64,000 bases of DNA. It comes from HRBIN30 sp964534275 (GTDB taxonomy: Bacteria > Desulfobacterota > Binatia > HRBIN30). The notes beneath the pieces are model-generated. The model saw only the letters and a list, made by a program, of their open reading frames with translations. It was not told where the DNA came from and ran no database searches. The stretch covers positions 7,410-71,409 of the forward strand of contig CAZHQG010000017.1 in the NCBI GenBank assembly GCA_964534275.1, given 5' to 3'. The stretch's first letter is position 1. The number at the start of each line of letters is the position of its first letter. Shown here piece after piece: positions 62,300-64,000 of the stretch. The translations under genes and the position numbers were made by a program.

Positions 62300-62830
62300 T
62301 TACGCGACGGTTCCTTTCAGAAACTGCCAGGCTCGTTGGTAGCGTTGGAGCCGCTTCCAATCGGATGCGCTCAGTCCTGCAAGTCGGCGCAGGTCCAAAT
62401 TGTCTTGGAGATCCGCAAGCTTGATGACCCGTGCGATGGGATGCGTTGCGGCGCGACGGATGAAGGCTTCATACGACTCTCCCGGGCGTCGCGTGAGTGC
62501 GTCCACGGTGTCGACCACTTCTTCTGGAAAGCCCAGCTTCCGTAGGTCCGTAAGCGTATAGGTCGAGTCCTCCACCACGTCGTGCAGCACAGCCGCCATT
62601 CGCGCTGTGTCCCCTTCCACTGCAAGCATGACGCGCAGGACGTGGAGGATGTACGGCGCTCCTGCCTTATCTGTCATGTTGCGGTGGACTCGCAAGGCGA
62701 GTTCGATCGCATCTTCGAGTGCCGGCGCGGGCTTTTTTCGTCCTTGGCGCGGCGGAGCGGACCTGGCAGGCGATCCTGCTGGCACGTGATCGTTCATCGG
62801 TTTGGAACGCTTGCGAGGGTGTGACTTCAT
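62300..62830 (-). CDS. Stand-alone HD hydrolase (SpoT/MESH1-like)
   Basis: A 176-residue protein from ATG 62830 with GGAAGGA upstream; the longer frame would run back into the crotonase gene. After a basic, Pro-rich N terminus come HD-family metal ligands: PYILHVLRVML (His), AAVLHDVVEDST (His-Asp) and VIKLADLQDNLD (Asp). The ED pattern after the HD pair resembles (p)ppGpp hydrolase domains of the RelA/SpoT and MESH1 type. There is no synthetase domain. It could be a small alarmone hydrolase or another HD phosphohydrolase. Encoded just downstream of the crotonase gene. Confidence 0.8.
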   Translation of the reverse strand: MKSHPRKRSKPMNDHVPAGSPARSAPPRQGRKKPAPALEDAIELALRVHRNMTDKAGAPYILHVLRVMLAVEGDTARMAAVLHDVVEDSTYTLTDLRKLGFPEEVVDTVDALTRRPGESYEAFIRRAATHPIARVIKLADLQDNLDLRRLAGLSASDWKRLQRYQRAWQFLKGTVA

Positions 62831-62936
62831 ATCGTCGTCCTTCCCGACGTCCGCGTTGGCAGATCTTCGGGCCACAAGGGAGGCGGACATTCGCATCGCG
62901 CGAGGCAAGTTGCGCCGCGATCTCGTGGTCCCGGTA

Positions 62937-63752
62937 CTACTTGCGCCGCGCTCCGCGAAAGTCCGGCTTGCGTTTTTCCAGGAACGCTTTGAGTCCCTCT
63001 TGGGCCTCTGGCGTTTGGTAGTACAGCTCGAGGGCACTGAAACCGAGCTCGGTAATCCCATTGATATGCTCGGTGTCTGCGTTGAACGATTGCTTTGCCA
63101 GTTTCAGCGCCGTGGGACTCATCGCGAGAATTTCGTTGCACCACCGCTCGACCTCGGCCCGCAATTCGCTTGCTGGAACAACTTTGTTCACCAGTCCCAT
63201 CTCGAGCGCTTCCTGCGCAGTGTACTGCCGACACAAGAACCAAATTTCACGCGCCTTCTTTTCGCCAACGATCCGCGCGAGGTAGGCAGTGCCAAAGCCG
63301 GGGTCGACACTGCCCACCTTTGGCCCTACTTGCCCGAAAATCGCCGTGTCGGCAGCGATCGTGAGATCGCACACGACGTGTAAGACGTGCCCCCCACCGA
63401 TGGCGTAACCGTTCACCATTGCGATGACGGGCTTTGGAATGTTTCGGATCACGCTGTGGAGCTCGGCTACGTTGAGGCCAATACCCGGCCCTCCTGCGTA
63501 GCCGGTCGGACCTCGCTCCTTTTGATCTCCGCCAGAGCAAAAGGCTTTGTCACCCGCACCGGTGAGCACCACAACGCCTACATCATCGTCGGCCCACGCG
63601 TCGCGAAAAGCATGGATCATTTCGTTCACGGTCTGCGCTCGAAACGCATTGCGTACTTCTGGCCGGTTGATGGTGATCCACGCGATCCCGGCTTTTTTCT
63701 CGTAAAGGATGTCTTGGTATGTCACAGGAGTTCTTGGTGCCTGGAAGCCCAT
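62937..63752 (-). CDS. Crotonase-family enzyme, MenB- or BadI-like
   Basis: A 271-residue enoyl-CoA hydratase/isomerase family member starting MGFQAPRTPVTYQDIL; no strong ribosome-binding site is visible. Features: WITINRPEVRNAFRAQTV near 31, oxyanion-hole AFCSGGDQKERG near 80, MVNGYAIGGGHVLHVVCDLTIAADTAIFG near 120-150 and GSVDPGFGTAYLAR. The SGGDQK and GGGHVLHVVCDLTIAAD segments are typical of dihydroxynaphthoyl-CoA synthase (MenB), but the closely related ring-cleaving hydrolase BadI shares them. No other menaquinone or benzoyl-CoA genes are in the window, so the choice is open. Confidence 0.88.
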   Translation of the reverse strand: MGFQAPRTPVTYQDILYEKKAGIAWITINRPEVRNAFRAQTVNEMIHAFRDAWADDDVGVVVLTGAGDKAFCSGGDQKERGPTGYAGGPGIGLNVAELHSVIRNIPKPVIAMVNGYAIGGGHVLHVVCDLTIAADTAIFGQVGPKVGSVDPGFGTAYLARIVGEKKAREIWFLCRQYTAQEALEMGLVNKVVPASELRAEVERWCNEILAMSPTALKLAKQSFNADTEHINGITELGFSALELYYQTPEAQEGLKAFLEKRKPDFRGARRK

Positions 63753-63862
63753 CGCGATGCAAGACGGCAGCTTGCCGGATGAATCGGCGGGGACCTTTTT
63801 GCGACTGAAGCATCCCGCGTTGCACGCAGGCTGCAGCCGCGGTTCCCTGCGCTCGGAGAATG

Positions 63863-63901
63863 AAAGCACGGGTGGGAACGCATGGTCCCCACCCGTGCTT
63901 T
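63863..63901. terminator. Strong bidirectional terminator-like hairpin
   Basis: A perfect 14-bp inverted repeat (arms 63863-63876 AAAGCACGGGTGGG and 63888-63901) with an 11-nt loop. The A/T ends give short T runs on both strands. It lies between the crotonase gene start and a minus-strand frame ending at 63930, so it may end the upstream minus-strand transcript. Confidence 0.65.
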
Positions 63902-63929
63902 GTTGGCCGTGCACTTCGTTCCTTGCAGC

Positions 63930-64000
63930 CTACGGATAGCAAGTTAGCCGCAGCATGCTTGCCTTTGCCTTGGGCCGTGGCAGGCTTCCGTCGAACGCCT
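63930..64000 (-). CDS. Possible C-terminal end of a minus-strand gene, partial
   Basis: From the right edge an open minus-strand frame ends with AFDGSLPRPKAKASMLRLTCYP and TAG at 63930. Only about 23 codons are visible. The terminator-like hairpin 28 nt beyond the stop supports a real gene end. No family can be assigned. Confidence 0.3.
   Translation of the reverse strand, partial: AFDGSLPRPKAKASMLRLTCYP

Noticed and set aside
1..64000. tRNA, rRNA or tmRNA genes
   Set aside because: The intergenic gaps were read for T-loop GGTTCRA patterns and rRNA-like sequence; none was convincing. A covariance-model scan would be decisive.

Overview
Organism and overall picture. The window is high-GC bacterial DNA. 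It carries Gram-negative envelope genes (TonB-dependent receptor, RlpA, PilT/PilU, plsX), paired DUF1501/DUF1800 Tat-exported proteins, several secreted proteins with long Thr-Pro (TPT) linkers, and dockerin-type repeats. This mix resembles uncultured Deltaproteobacteria-like lineages such as Binatota. That assignment is inferred from gene content only; no 16S rRNA or other marker is present, and I saw no tRNA, rRNA, CRISPR array or intact insertion sequence.

Layout. 1-1712: 3' part of an uncharacterised HEWGH protein. 1692-8793 (minus): operon of two DUF1800/DUF1501 pairs around a secreted haem-motif protein. 8965-16840 (minus): tightly packed glycan operon (GH-GT2 fusion membrane protein, ABC exporter, three paralogous glycosyltransferase-like proteins). 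17057-20356: CBS protein, then a convergent M1-like metallopeptidase. 20538-21660: exosortase and a membrane partner. 21663-35190: five very large or low-complexity secreted proteins with TPT linkers. These are a matrixin-like protease, an NHL-propeller protein, two paralogous Cys-rich proteins ending in a C-terminal sorting signal, and a cohesin-dockerin protein. 35224-38551 (minus): small ORF, tandem transposase-type HTH protein, MoxR ATPase, VWA protein. 38700-43397: secreted coiled-coil protein, creatininase-like enzyme, LLM oxidoreductase, cyclase, universal stress protein. 43578-49202: His-rich exported protein, TonB receptor, DUF11-repeat protein. 49403-56049: tldD/tldE, rlpA, CPBP protease, two PilT-family ATPases. 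56401-58838 (minus): plsX, HAD phosphatase, cutA. 59244-62118: rplU, rpmA, obg, proB. 62300-63752 (minus): HD hydrolase and a MenB/BadI-type crotonase.

How the parts fit. The most interesting region is 20.5-35.2 kb. The exosortase (Cys91, Arg132, His151) and its partner lie about 10 kb from two paralogous proteins. Both of those end in PIPV(I/V)PSP-x-x-P-x-G, then a transmembrane helix, then Arg-rich residues: the tripartite layout of exosortase substrates, but with a motif unlike the PEP or IPTLxxWG forms I know. Neighbouring proteins carry cohesin-like and dockerin-like modules joined by the same TPT linkers, which suggests one cell-surface display and assembly system. The upstream glycan operon may supply the surface polymer, by inference only.

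Limits. Coordinates come from reading frames. Starts were chosen from ribosome-binding sites, overlaps and signal peptides. No homology search or structure prediction was run.
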